Below, one piece after another: positions 36,147 to 44,697 of a DNA stretch of 64,000 nt (position 1 is its first letter; each line of letters opens with the position of its first letter). The notes below the pieces were generated by a model. It worked only from the letters and a program-made list of their open reading frames with translations. It searched no databases and was not told where the DNA came from. This stretch comes from Vibrio europaeus (GTDB lineage: Bacteria > Pseudomonadota > Gammaproteobacteria > Enterobacterales > Vibrionaceae), in the NCBI RefSeq assembly GCF_001695575.1, contig NZ_LUAX01000001.1, forward strand, positions 1,054,001 through 1,118,000, written 5' to 3'. A program made the position numbers and the translations under genes.

Positions 36147-37330
36147 TCGATTTACTACTCACGATTCTATTTGTCGTCAGCTGCCTTTTGGTTATCTACC
36201 ACCATGTTGGTTACCCAGCGCTACTTTCTTGGTACTCGAAGCAGCACCCTTTTAAAACGATAAATCACCGTCGTCGTGGATTCAAAAGTATTAAAGGGGA
36301 CAGAGCTTGCGCGACCATCACGATTTTGGTTCCCGCATTCAACGAGGAACAATGGATCGCAGACAAAATTCGCAATCTTTCTTCGCTTGATTATCCAAAA
36401 AACAAATACAAGGTCATCATTGCCTGCGATGGCTGTACTGACAACACTGTCTCAATTTCTGAGCAAACTATTCAAGAAGCAATTTGTTCAGATACTCACT
36501 TCGAGATCAGAGCATTTGAATCTAATCGTGGCAAAGTTACTGTCGTCAATGAGCAGATGAAAACAATCACGAGCGACATCACTGCTTTGAGCGATGTCTC
36601 AGCTCTCATTTCAATTGATGCATTATGGGTTGCCAACAAACACTTTCATAATGAACAAGTTGGCGTGGTCAATGGCCATTACCAGCTGTTCAAACCGGGT
36701 AATGAAGGCGAAGCATGTTATTGGCAATATCAGAGTAAACTCAAGATGCGCGAAGCGACCTTAGGTTCAACTCTAGGCGCACACGGAGCTTTCTACCTGT
36801 TTAGAACTCACCTGTTTGAATCAATGAGTACTGACACTATCAATGATGACTTTATGATTCCTATGTCGATCGTACGTCAAGGTTACATTGCAGAGTATGA
36901 GCCTCAGATGGTTGCACTAGAAATGGAGGCAACAAGCGGAAAAGACGACTTTAGCAGAAGACTGCGTATTTCCGCAGGCAACATGCAACAAGCTATCGAA
37001 CTTAGTGAAATGTTTTTACCTAAGTACAAAGGCGTTGCGTTTGCATTCTTTTCAGGAAAAGGATTAAGACTCATCACCCCTTACCTGCTGATATTCTGCT
37101 TAATCAGCTCAATTGTCATGATGGACAACCCGATATTCATGGCAGCGTTGATCGCCCAAATTGCGCTCTATTCACTAGCAGTACTTAGTCATCAATTGCC
37201 ATACATTTTTAGTCATAAAGCCTGCAAACTGCTGCTTTATATCGTTGCAGGTCACTGTGCAAATTTCATCGGTGGTATGCGTTACCTATTCGGTCTTGAA
37301 TCAGGAAAATGGTCTCGCGTAGGCCAATAA
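36143..37330 (+). CDS. sypQ: Membrane-bound family 2 glycosyltransferase SypQ
   Basis: 395 aa. An N-terminal membrane anchor (about 3-20), a GT-A/GT2 domain with ITILVPAFNEEQWIADKI, ACDGCTDNT, ALSDVSALI and the INDDFMIPM acceptor region, then three or four C-terminal membrane segments. The architecture resembles processive or inner-membrane GT2 enzymes (PgaC/NodC-like), but the QxxRW box is not seen (SRRLRISAGNMQQ instead), so a single-transfer role is possible. Confidence 0.88.
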   Translation: MIDLLLTILFVVSCLLVIYHHVGYPALLSWYSKQHPFKTINHRRRGFKSIKGDRACATITILVPAFNEEQWIADKIRNLSSLDYPKNKYKVIIACDGCTDNTVSISEQTIQEAICSDTHFEIRAFESNRGKVTVVNEQMKTITSDITALSDVSALISIDALWVANKHFHNEQVGVVNGHYQLFKPGNEGEACYWQYQSKLKMREATLGSTLGAHGAFYLFRTHLFESMSTDTINDDFMIPMSIVRQGYIAEYEPQMVALEMEATSGKDDFSRRLRISAGNMQQAIELSEMFLPKYKGVAFAFFSGKGLRLITPYLLIFCLISSIVMMDNPIFMAALIAQIALYSLAVLSHQLPYIFSHKACKLLLYIVAGHCANFIGGMRYLFGLESGKWSRVGQ

Positions 37331-37340
37331 GGAGATTATT

Positions 37341-37979
37341 ATGAGCAACGTATCAACACACATTTCAATTTGGTTAGCAAAACGTCTGTTTGACCTATTT
37401 GGCGCGCTATTTGGCTTGCTACTGCTTTCTCCAGTCATGCCTTTTATTGCACTGGCGATAAAACTCAGCTCTCCTGGTCCTGTTTTTTACAAGCAATTGA
37501 GAGTCGGTAAATCAACACCAGAAAAGATGGTATTTTTCGAAATCATAAAGTTTCGCACCATGTATCAAGATGCAGAGCAGCGCACCGGTGCCGTGTGGGC
37601 GACAGAAAACGATCCAAGAATCACCCCTGTCGGACGCTTTCTGCGTAAAACGCGCCTAGACGAGATTCCTCAGTTGTTTAATGTGGTTATGGGTGAAATG
37701 TCGCTAATTGGCCCACGTCCAGAACGCCCAAGCTTTTACAGTAAACTAGAGAACGCTATCCCTTACTTTGCTGATAGAACTTACGGTGTCATGCCTGGGA
37801 TCACAGGGTTAGCGCAAGTAAACCAAGGCTACGATACTTGTATTGATGATGTTCGTAGAAAGGTTGGCTATGACCATAGTTACGCGCTTTCATTGTGCTC
37901 AATGAAGTCATGGTTAAGCATGGATATGAGCATTATCACGAAAACTATCGTGGTTATGTTTGATGGTCGAGGACAATAG
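37341..37979 (+). CDS. sypR: Initiating sugar-phosphate transferase SypR
   Basis: 212 aa polyprenol-phosphate sugar-1-phosphate transferase (PglC-like catalytic core): one N-terminal membrane segment, KRLFDLFGALFGLLLLSPVM, then SPGPVFYKQLRVG, FRTMYQDAEQRTG, TRLDEIPQLFNVVMGEMSLIGPRPERP and MPGITGLAQV. It starts synthesis by loading the first sugar onto undecaprenyl phosphate. Ribosome binding site AAGGAGATTATT. Last syp gene; no clear terminator follows before the tRNAs. Confidence 0.93.
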   Translation: MSNVSTHISIWLAKRLFDLFGALFGLLLLSPVMPFIALAIKLSSPGPVFYKQLRVGKSTPEKMVFFEIIKFRTMYQDAEQRTGAVWATENDPRITPVGRFLRKTRLDEIPQLFNVVMGEMSLIGPRPERPSFYSKLENAIPYFADRTYGVMPGITGLAQVNQGYDTCIDDVRRKVGYDHSYALSLCSMKSWLSMDMSIITKTIVVMFDGRGQ

Positions 37980-38097
37980 CCGTTAACGGGTCGAGATATG
38001 TACGTGATTTAATGCACATTTTTTAACTGGCAACGCGTAAAACAACAACAATTCGATTAGTTATAAAGCAAACGAGTAAAAATCGAAGAAAATGCGC

Positions 38098-38126
38098 TTG
38101 CACGATTGAATAACTCTCGGTAACAT
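38098..38126 (+). promoter_or_regulatory. Likely sigma-70 promoter of the tRNA-Val genes
   Basis: TTGCAC and TAACAT separated by 17 bp, about 20 bp upstream of the first tRNA. Confidence 0.45.
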
Positions 38127-38146
38127 CCCTCTCGTTCTTAAGGAAT

Positions 38147-38223
38147 GGGTCCGTAGCTCAGTTGGTTAGAGTACTACCTTGACATGGTAGGGGTCGGCGA
38201 TTCGAGTTCGCCCGGACCCACCA
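38147..38223 (+). tRNA. tRNA-Val (anticodon GAC), copy 1
   Basis: 77 nt with an encoded CCA end. Acceptor stem GGGTCCG / CGGACCC, anticodon stem CTACC / GGTAG enclosing TTGACAT (anticodon GAC), T-arm TTCGAGT. Decodes GUC/GUU valine codons. Confidence 0.95.
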
Positions 38224-38260
38224 CTCCTTAAAGCATTCAGTTGCAAAGAACGAAAAATTT

Positions 38261-38337
38261 GGGTCCGTAGCTCAGTTGGTTAGAGTACTACCTTGACATG
38301 GTAGGGGTCGGCGATTCGAGTTCGCCCGGACCCACCA
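38261..38337 (+). tRNA. tRNA-Val (anticodon GAC), copy 2
   Basis: Identical in all 77 positions to the copy 37 nt upstream, including the encoded CCA. Probably co-transcribed. Confidence 0.95.
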
Positions 38338-38361
38338 AATTTAGTCCTTCAGGACGATCGC

Positions 38362-38388
38362 AAAGCCCGCATCAAGCGGGCTTTGTTG
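38362..38388 (+). terminator. Terminator after the tRNA pair
   Basis: AAAGCCCGC / GCGGGCTTT with a 5-nt loop and following TTTGTTG; also lies downstream of the convergent kinase gene. Confidence 0.8.
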
Positions 38389-38413
38389 TATCTATAACTT
38401 GCTAAATCAACAG

Positions 38414-39748
38414 CTAAACCTTTGGAAACTTCAGTGTGACTGAAAGACCCACCTTATCATATAGATACTCATCTTTTAGCTCTAAGGTGCCTCCCATTCT
38501 CTTAGTAGCAGCAGCGACTAGACTTAACCCTAGCCCATTGCCTTCTGTATTTCTGCTACTGTCGCTGCGGTAGAATTTTTGGCATAGGTGGGTTAATTCC
38601 TCTTCTCCTACTCCGCCACTTTGATCCGCTACAGTTAGTTCTACGTTGTCTGCTTTCTCTGCAGAAGATATTCGAATCGTATTACCCGCTTGATTGAACT
38701 TACAGGCGTTATCGATCAAGTTGGACACTACCTGCATCATTAATTCTTGGCTGGCGTTAATTTGATGATTTGGAGCAATGTTCAACTCTAAGTTTAACTG
38801 ATTGTCCTCTAAAACGGGCTCGTATAGCTCTGCCGCGCACTCAACTAACTGTTGAAGATTGACAGCACTTTGAGTTATCTGTTCTCCATTGAACTCAAGT
38901 CGGCTTATTCGCAGCAGCTGATTAAAGGTATTGAGAAGATTTGCCACCATTTGCTCTACTTCTTCAAGTTCTGAATGACTCTCAGAAAGCTGCTGAATTC
39001 GATGATAAATCGACGTAAGCGGAGTTCTTAAGTCATGCGCAATGTTGTTTGCTTGCTGCTTAGTCATCTCAGTCGACTGTGCAAGGCGATCCAACATCAT
39101 ATTCAGTTCTGAAATGGTCTCTGACAGCGGTCCTTCTAGGTTTTCATTGGGGATTCTAAGATGCAAATCGTTGTCTTTAGTTATGCTGTTGCTCGCGGCA
39201 TTAATATCAGTCAGTCGAGTTTTAATGCTGTTTATCATAAAGTAAGCGATGACAAACCCTACGATCATCAAAGCTCCAACTGCGTAAATAATCCCATTAA
39301 TCAGTTGGTTTTGTTGAGTAAAGAAGGCATCTTCTACTCGAACTTCTAGCGTCCGCCACCCATCCCCTTCGGGAAGGTAAGTTTCAACGCTGACGTAATC
39401 AGACTCTTCATTCTCCTGAACATAAAATTCAATCCCAAATTCCATTTCTCCCATGGATTCATAGGCATCTAGCTTTTTCAATTCTTGGTCAGTGATATGC
39501 TCTTTGAAAACGTAACTAAAGATGGCGTCGTGATCGGCTCGCAGAACCTTCTTGGTTTCATCTGGGCCCAACTCTTCCCATAGCTCATACACGTAGTTAG
39601 CTTCAGAAGCCACAATGGGCAAGACACTATTATCAATGAACCAGGCATAGATACTTGTACGCATCACGATCAGCAAGACAATCGCCGCCACGACTAGCAT
39701 GGCATATAAGTTTAGAAAACGGCGAAAAGGATCATTTAGCCAACTCAC
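38414..39748 (-). CDS. Sensor histidine kinase
   Basis: 444 aa starting with GTG, which overlaps the regulator's stop (GTGA) and has GGAGGAACGTTC upstream. Two membrane segments (about 14-35 and 145-168) enclose an acidic periplasmic domain of about 110 residues. HAMP, HisKA with NNIAHDLRTPLTS, and HATPase (NLIDNACKFN, DQSGGVGEEE, GNGLGLSLV) follow. Works with the preceding OmpR-type regulator. The sensed signal is unknown; the neighbouring PepSY-like protein may take part. Confidence 0.92.
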   Translation of the reverse strand: MSWLNDPFRRFLNLYAMLVVAAIVLLIVMRTSIYAWFIDNSVLPIVASEANYVYELWEELGPDETKKVLRADHDAIFSYVFKEHITDQELKKLDAYESMGEMEFGIEFYVQENEESDYVSVETYLPEGDGWRTLEVRVEDAFFTQQNQLINGIIYAVGALMIVGFVIAYFMINSIKTRLTDINAASNSITKDNDLHLRIPNENLEGPLSETISELNMMLDRLAQSTEMTKQQANNIAHDLRTPLTSIYHRIQQLSESHSELEEVEQMVANLLNTFNQLLRISRLEFNGEQITQSAVNLQQLVECAAELYEPVLEDNQLNLELNIAPNHQINASQELMMQVVSNLIDNACKFNQAGNTIRISSAEKADNVELTVADQSGGVGEEELTHLCQKFYRSDSSRNTEGNGLGLSLVAAATKRMGGTLELKDEYLYDKVGLSVTLKFPKV

Positions 39749-40431
39749 GAACGTTCCTCCATGACGTAGCCAGCCCCTCTCACGGTGTGCAATAGGGGCT
39801 TGTAACCATCGAGATCAATCTTCTTTCGTAATCGACTAATATGGACATCAATGACATTGGTTTGCGGATCAAAATGATGATTCCAAACTTTCTCTAGCAG
39901 CATAGTTCGTGTCACGATGCGGCCTCTATTTTCCATTAAATAGAGTAAAATCTGATATTCACGAGTGTTGAGTGCTATGTCTACCTCTCCTCGCTTTGCC
40001 TTTCGGGTATATATATCTAAGGAGAGAGAATCTAGCCTTAACTCGGTGTTATTTGCTTGAGATTGCGATTCACTTGGTCTTCGTGCCAGCACTTCTATTC
40101 TCGCCAGCAACTCGGTATAAGCGTAAGGTTTAACTAAGTAGTCGTCTCCCCCACTTCTTAATCCTTTGACACGTTCCTCTACACTATCCAATGCGCTGAG
40201 CACCAATACAGGAGTTCGGTTACCACCTGCTCTCAGCGCCTGAATCATTTGAAGACCATCCATTTCAGGCATCATGCGGTCGCAAATAACAACGTCGTAG
40301 TTATTTTGCAGAGCACAAATCAATCCCAACTTTCCGTTCTCGGCTCGATCAGTCTGGTGCCCGGATTGCTCTAAGCTATGACTCAGAAAACGCGATTGTT
40401 CTACGTTGTCTTCTACTAATAAAATTTTCAT
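39745..40431 (-). CDS. OmpR-family response regulator
   Basis: 228 aa. Receiver with VVICDRMMPEMDG (Asp51) and KPYAYTELLAR, and a C-terminal winged helix with NTREYQILLYLMENRGRIVTR and THISRLRKKIDLDG-like recognition region (VIDVHISRLRKKI). Translationally coupled to the kinase downstream. It sits 38 nt after an exported PepSY-like gene on the same strand. Confidence 0.93.
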   Translation of the reverse strand: MKILLVEDNVEQSRFLSHSLEQSGHQTDRAENGKLGLICALQNNYDVVICDRMMPEMDGLQMIQALRAGGNRTPVLVLSALDSVEERVKGLRSGGDDYLVKPYAYTELLARIEVLARRPSESQSQANNTELRLDSLSLDIYTRKAKRGEVDIALNTREYQILLYLMENRGRIVTRTMLLEKVWNHHFDPQTNVIDVHISRLRKKIDLDGYKPLLHTVRGAGYVMEERS

Positions 40432-40469
40432 AACTCAAACTCCGAGCGACCAGCCTAGCTGCATGACAT

Positions 40470-41105
40470 TTAAGATTGTTGTTGCGGACCCACTTCTAGC
40501 AATTCTAAGTCATTGGCAGCGTTAATAGAATGCGCATTGTCGTAGAAGTTATCTTCATACATACCAAACTCAAACTCGATATTGCCCTCATCATTGAAAA
40601 ACATCTCTTGCATATCAACCTTTTCAGTATCAATCACTTTTAATGTTTTAGCGTCGATAACCAACAAGGTTGATAGAGGCTCATCGTAACTCTCTTTTAG
40701 CTCTACCATGTAGATGGTTCCCAGTTCTGGCACTAAATCCGAATGTGCTGAGACAATGAGCCCTTGGTGCGTCTTACCAACTTGCGCAAGGACCTCTTGA
40801 AGTGAAAAGTTAACTTTTTGAATCGTTTGGGTAACGTCTTTACCGCTTGTTGCATCAAAGAAAATGGTGTCTTGTTCTGCTTGTTTTTTTGCGGTGGCAA
40901 CGTAGAGAAACCGACCATCTTCTTGTTCAATCAATTCAATAGAATCATAGCTAGCAGGCTTGAGCGTTTTAATCTGACTAAGCGCTTTTTCTGCGCTCAT
41001 AGTAGGTAGAACGTTAGCCTTGTTAAAGTCATCCATTGAGTTCGCCATAGCGCTAAAGCCAACCATGCTGCCAATCAAGATGCTAAGTGTAGTAAGTTTT
41101 TTCAT
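40470..41105 (-). CDS. Exported PepSY-like protein upstream of the two-component pair
   Basis: 211 aa from the ATG with AGGAATAAGATT upstream. Cleavable signal peptide (ends FSAMA). The mature part has two similar segments with the PepSY-like pattern, e.g. SLQEVLAQVGKTH ... YMVELKES ... TLLVIDAKTLKVID. Periplasmic, acidic, no cysteines. Same strand and close to the regulator, so likely in one operon; it may modulate the kinase. The PepSY call is by pattern only. Confidence 0.7.
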   Translation of the reverse strand: MKKLTTLSILIGSMVGFSAMANSMDDFNKANVLPTMSAEKALSQIKTLKPASYDSIELIEQEDGRFLYVATAKKQAEQDTIFFDATSGKDVTQTIQKVNFSLQEVLAQVGKTHQGLIVSAHSDLVPELGTIYMVELKESYDEPLSTLLVIDAKTLKVIDTEKVDMQEMFFNDEGNIEFEFGMYEDNFYDNAHSINAANDLELLEVGPQQQS

Positions 41106-41325
41106 AATCTTATTCCTGCTGTTGGTTAAGTTCAGAATTATATTAATCAATGGAGCTAACACCTTTCTAAACTCAAGATTAAATATTTTTCATCTAACTG
41201 ATGTGCTTTATCAAACATCACTTCAACTTAACCATCACGGATAAATAACCTTAATTAAATACCCTGCGTACGCGTTTCCTTTCAGAATGGCCTCGTAAAT
41301 ACAAAGAGACGCAGGAGAAACAAGA

Positions 41326-41532
41326 ATGGCTAACACGCTAATATGCCGCTCTTTTCAATCATTCATGGATATTTGTGAAAATAACTTGGTAGAAAGGGCA
41401 AATGTACACTGCACATTTCATCTATCCGAGCCGGAAATGATGCAAGATTTATTAACAAAGAAAGGAGGCTACCTACTTACCGCAACTCCATTCCTTCAAC
41501 GCAAGGAATCAATCTCAACAATTTGCCTGTGA
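41326..41532 (+). CDS. Small orphan protein of unknown function
   Basis: 68 aa, ATG preceded by a strong GCAGGAG at good spacing and followed by a terminator about 35 nt after the stop, which argues that it is a real gene. No signal peptide or membrane segment; four cysteines; leucine/threonine-rich C-terminal half. I do not recognise the family. Confidence 0.55.
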   Translation: MANTLICRSFQSFMDICENNLVERANVHCTFHLSEPEMMQDLLTKKGGYLLTATPFLQRKESISTICL

Positions 41533-41834
41533 GGGGAGTTTCTTAGGCGACTCTCCCTCTCTGTTCCGGCTTCATCCCTCCCAATTTTGGAGCCGGCTTT
41601 TTGCTAATTTCTGCTTAGACACCTCCACTTACTTTCCCCTTACAAGCCAATACAAAACCTTACAAAGCGTTTGCTCTAAAACACGTTACTATCGTGCCTC
41701 AGATCACGAAAACACCCCATGAGTTCACTAATTTACTCATTAATTACTGAACAATTAACATATTAATAACTATAAGTAGCCCAACAAACTAACAAGTCAG
41801 CTCCAATTATTTACACTTACAAAGGAGGCGCACT
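41533..41834. other. 302-bp intergenic region
   Basis: Holds the terminator of the small orphan gene and an AT-rich leader of the ToxR-like gene. No other open reading frame or known RNA is evident. Confidence 0.5.
41566..41602 (+). terminator. Terminator after the small orphan gene
   Basis: 8-bp stem CCGGCTTC / GGAGCCGG (one wobble) followed by CTTTTT. Confidence 0.75.
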
Positions 41835-42473
41835 ATGGCGACAAACGGGACTGAATGCTTCGATTTAAGAATCGGCAACTGTTTACTAAAAAGAAATGAA
41901 TCTGGTGCTCAGATTCAACTCGATGATGAAAAATCGTTTTCTATCACTATTCCTGAAAGTAGTGTGTTGAAGAGACTAGTAGAGGAAGATGGTCAAGTGG
42001 TGAGCAGAAATGACTTAATCGTCGATGCTTGGGGACGACCTGACATAATAGGTCCGAACTCTTTACCCGTTGCGATTACAAACCTTAGGAAAATCCTTGA
42101 CCTTAACAATATTAAAATTACCAATGTTCCTCGAAAGGGCTATAGAATCGATCTTTCGGAGATTCAATGGGCTCAACCGCAAGAACCTTCCTCACAAGAG
42201 ACAACTCTCCCTCCCCCAGACAACAATCCCATTTACGAAACTTGGTGGGAAAGAGCTAAGCTGGCCGTAGCTATTGGTGCCTTGTTGTTTTGTCTGTACG
42301 CCGCCTTTTACATTGTATTCTCTTGGGTTCGTGTCGACTGCCAAACAGTTGGTAAAGCCACACTATGCTCGATACAAGGAGACTACGTTGATCCATCAAT
42401 CGTAAACGGGAAAGAAGGTAAATTCTTTTATTCAAATCAGAGCGGTTTAATGCAGGTAAAAGGCAATGGTTAA
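41835..42473 (+). CDS. ToxR-like transmembrane transcriptional regulator
   Basis: 212 aa. N-terminal OmpR/ToxR-type winged helix (about 5-108) with SVLKRLVEEDGQVVSRNDLIVDAWG and LPVAITNLRKIL ... VPRKGYRI; proline-rich linker; one membrane segment (about 143-164); a short periplasmic tail with two cysteines (169 and 178). Ribosome binding site AAAGGAGG. Overlaps by 8 nt a small membrane-anchored partner. This is the co-component layout of ToxR/ToxS, TcpP/TcpH and VtrA/VtrC. The targets and signal are unknown. Confidence 0.88.
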   Translation: MATNGTECFDLRIGNCLLKRNESGAQIQLDDEKSFSITIPESSVLKRLVEEDGQVVSRNDLIVDAWGRPDIIGPNSLPVAITNLRKILDLNNIKITNVPRKGYRIDLSEIQWAQPQEPSSQETTLPPPDNNPIYETWWERAKLAVAIGALLFCLYAAFYIVFSWVRVDCQTVGKATLCSIQGDYVDPSIVNGKEGKFFYSNQSGLMQVKGNG

Positions 42474-42933
42474 ACGCATTATTTTAATAGCGATGATCGT
42501 CTTAGGATTGTTTGCATCTATTACGACTTACGCTTTCTTAAACGGCTCATCTTGCCAATATTCGATGACACTGCATGTACCTGATGATGACAGAGATGTT
42601 TTTTTAACGTGTTATCGAGGCAAGGTAGTTGCACTACAAACCAAACAAGATGACAAAGGTAACTACCTTTCTAAGTACAAAGTAGAGGCAAGACAACTTC
42701 GATTAGGTGAGCAAACCATCTATTTTGTCTACTCGCGCAAGATTTTAGTCGATGATAACAAGCAAGATGAAAATGATCATTTCAACCAGATCTCATCAGG
42801 ATACAAGTTCTTGTTCTATCGCTTAATCCGCGATGGCGACGATATCTATGTCTTCCAGTCGTTCCCTAGGTACTACGTCCATAAAGGCAAAGTATCAGGT
42901 ACATTAGATATTTGGGAAAAGTTTTTTAGTTAA
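42466..42933 (+). CDS. Membrane-anchored periplasmic partner of the ToxR-like regulator
   Basis: 155 aa. One N-terminal membrane anchor (about 4-24) and a beta-rich periplasmic domain of about 125 residues with cysteines 30 and 49. Size and arrangement resemble VtrC and ToxS rather than an enzyme. Start lies inside the regulator gene with AAAGG upstream, so the two are translationally coupled. Family assignment rests on context and architecture only. Confidence 0.7.
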   Translation: MVKRIILIAMIVLGLFASITTYAFLNGSSCQYSMTLHVPDDDRDVFLTCYRGKVVALQTKQDDKGNYLSKYKVEARQLRLGEQTIYFVYSRKILVDDNKQDENDHFNQISSGYKFLFYRLIRDGDDIYVFQSFPRYYVHKGKVSGTLDIWEKFFS

Positions 42934-42962
42934 CAAAAGAACCATTAGCTACTAAAAATACA

Positions 42963-42989
42963 AAAGCGCCATCCATCGATGGCGCTTTG
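42963..42989. terminator. Bidirectional terminator
   Basis: AAAGCGCCATC / GATGGCGCTTT, 4-nt loop, between the ToxR-like pair and the convergent tryptophanase gene. Confidence 0.85.
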
Positions 42990-43007
42990 TCATTTTAATA
43001 CCCGAAA

Positions 43008-44474
43008 CTAATCGAGAATTCGAAACTCGGCATTAAAGTGTCTCAAAGCGGGTGGCTCATAGGTAAAGGTCAGCCCTTTAATCTTGTGGGCATTTTCCTT
43101 AATTTCGGTAAAGGCTTGAATCACATAATCAAGATGAGCTTGAGTGTATGTCGCTCGGGGAACCGCTAATCGCAAAAGTTCTGCCGGACACGGTAATTGC
43201 TGTCCTGTTTTTGGATCGCGACCTAGCAACAAAGAGCCAATTTCGGCACCTCGGATCCCCGCCACACGGTACAATTCACATGCCATTGCATGACCGGGAA
43301 ACTGGTCAGCTGGAATATGAGGCAATAAGTCACCCGCGTTAATAAACGCTGCATGCCCACCAGCCTGCTGACATTTGATACCGACTCTTTCAAGTCCATC
43401 GACTAAGTACTGAATCTGATCGATACGTGAAGATAACCACTCTTCTCGCATGGCGTCGTAGAGACCTACGGCCAAACGCTCCATAGCACCTCCTTCTAGC
43501 CCACCATATGTTGGGAAGCCCTCTTGTAACACACATAAGGTGCGACACTCTTGAAAGACATCGGAAAGCGTGTGGTCTTTAAATGCTAGCAGTCCTCCGA
43601 TAGGCACCATTGCATCCTTTTTAGCTGACATTGACAAAATATCTGCATATTTGAAGCTTTCTTTGGTGATTTCTTCAATAGACCAGCATTCATAACCAGG
43701 CTCTCGTTGCTTGATAAAATACGCGTTCTCTGCAAATCGAGCGCAATCCATTACAACCGGAATGTCGTATGAGCTGGCTATTTCATACACTTCTTTAAGG
43801 TTTGCTAGTGAGACAGGTTGTCCGCCCGCAGAGTTGCATGTAATCGTGCTAACAACATAAGGCACGTTGTTGGGGCCAATTTCCTCGATAGCAAAGAGCA
43901 ATTTCTCAATATCAAAGTTGCCTTTGAATGCAGACTTGACCGATGTATCGAAAGCCTCTTCGGTAGGCACATTAACCACTCGGCAGCCATTACGCTGGGT
44001 ATGCCCTTGAGTTGTATCGAAAAAATAGTTTGAAACTGCGGCCATCTGCTCGCGGTTTAAGCCCTTTTCTCGCTCACGCTTAGCAATTAACGCAGGGACA
44101 TAGAGCTGCTCAGCTCCTCGTCCTTGGTGGGTTGGAATAGTATGTTCGTAGTCGAAGATGTCTTTGACCGCATCTTTTAAAACGTAGTAGCTGCGGCTAC
44201 CACTGTATGATTCATCCCCTTTCAGCATGGCTGCTTGCATACCTTGGGTAACAGAACCCGTACCACTGTCGGTCAGCAAGTCAATAAACACCTCGCTACT
44301 AGGAATTAAGAACGGATTGTATCCATACTTTTCCAAAGCAGCTTCTCGTTCTTCACGCGTTGTATGTTTAACTGGCTCGACAACTCGAATTCGATATGGC
44401 TCTGGTAAATAGCCCATACGAGTGTCAGCTTTATGGGTAGAGTGCGAAGCACAGGAATTTGGATTAGTAGTCAT
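43008..44474 (-). CDS. tnaA: Tryptophanase
   Basis: 488 aa PLP enzyme that cleaves tryptophan to indole, pyruvate and ammonia. Very close in text to E. coli Tna[38 protein letters not shown], and the PLP lysine in [10 protein letters not shown] (Lys286). TnaA-type rather than tyrosine phenol-lyase by these segments. It has about 16-19 extra N-terminal residues compared with E. coli; the longer start is favoured because GAAGGTGAAAAACT precedes it and no ribosome binding site precedes the internal ATG. No TnaC-like leader with tryptophan was found. A permease gene lies 3.5 kb away. Confidence 0.95.
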   Translation of the reverse strand: MTTNPNSCASHSTHKADTRMGYLPEPYRIRVVEPVKHTTREEREAALEKYGYNPFLIPSSEVFIDLLTDSGTGSVTQGMQAAMLKGDESYSGSRSYYVLKDAVKDIFDYEHTIPTHQGRGAEQLYVPALIAKREREKGLNREQMAAVSNYFFDTTQGHTQRNGCRVVNVPTEEAFDTSVKSAFKGNFDIEKLLFAIEEIGPNNVPYVVSTITCNSAGGQPVSLANLKEVYEIASSYDIPVVMDCARFAENAYFIKQREPGYECWSIEEITKESFKYADILSMSAKKDAMVPIGGLLAFKDHTLSDVFQECRTLCVLQEGFPTYGGLEGGAMERLAVGLYDAMREEWLSSRIDQIQYLVDGLERVGIKCQQAGGHAAFINAGDLLPHIPADQFPGHAMACELYRVAGIRGAEIGSLLLGRDPKTGQQLPCPAELLRLAVPRATYTQAHLDYVIQAFTEIKENAHKIKGLTFTYEPPALRHFNAEFRILD

Positions 44475-44636
44475 AGTTTTTCACCTTCATTTTTATCTAT
44501 GATTTGTAAAACGGACCAATTGCATAATGTCCGCTACGACAAAACATAGAGTCGGGTGAAAGATCCGATGAGTAAGTTATGGATAAATAATCTTCAAAAA
44601 ACCCTTCCTTAAGACAATGACTGAAACCAATCTCAG

Positions 44637-44663
44637 AAAAAAAGCCTGACTCATGTCAGGCTT
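44637..44663 (-). terminator. Terminator of the VirK/YbjX-family gene
   Basis: AAGCCTGAC / GTCAGGCTT with a 4-nt loop and a T-run on the minus strand. Confidence 0.85.
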
Positions 44664-44697
44664 AATCTTTGTTCACACGTCGTTTCGTTAAGTACCT

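Noticed and set aside
38147..38337. tRNA-Val pair as an attachment site for a genomic island
   Set aside because: No integrase gene and no displaced tRNA 3' end repeat were seen within the window; the second tRNA copy is complete.
44497..44547. A 16-codon frame in the tnaA leader as a possible TnaC peptide
   Set aside because: It has no tryptophan and no ribosome binding site, so it does not fit the TnaC mechanism.
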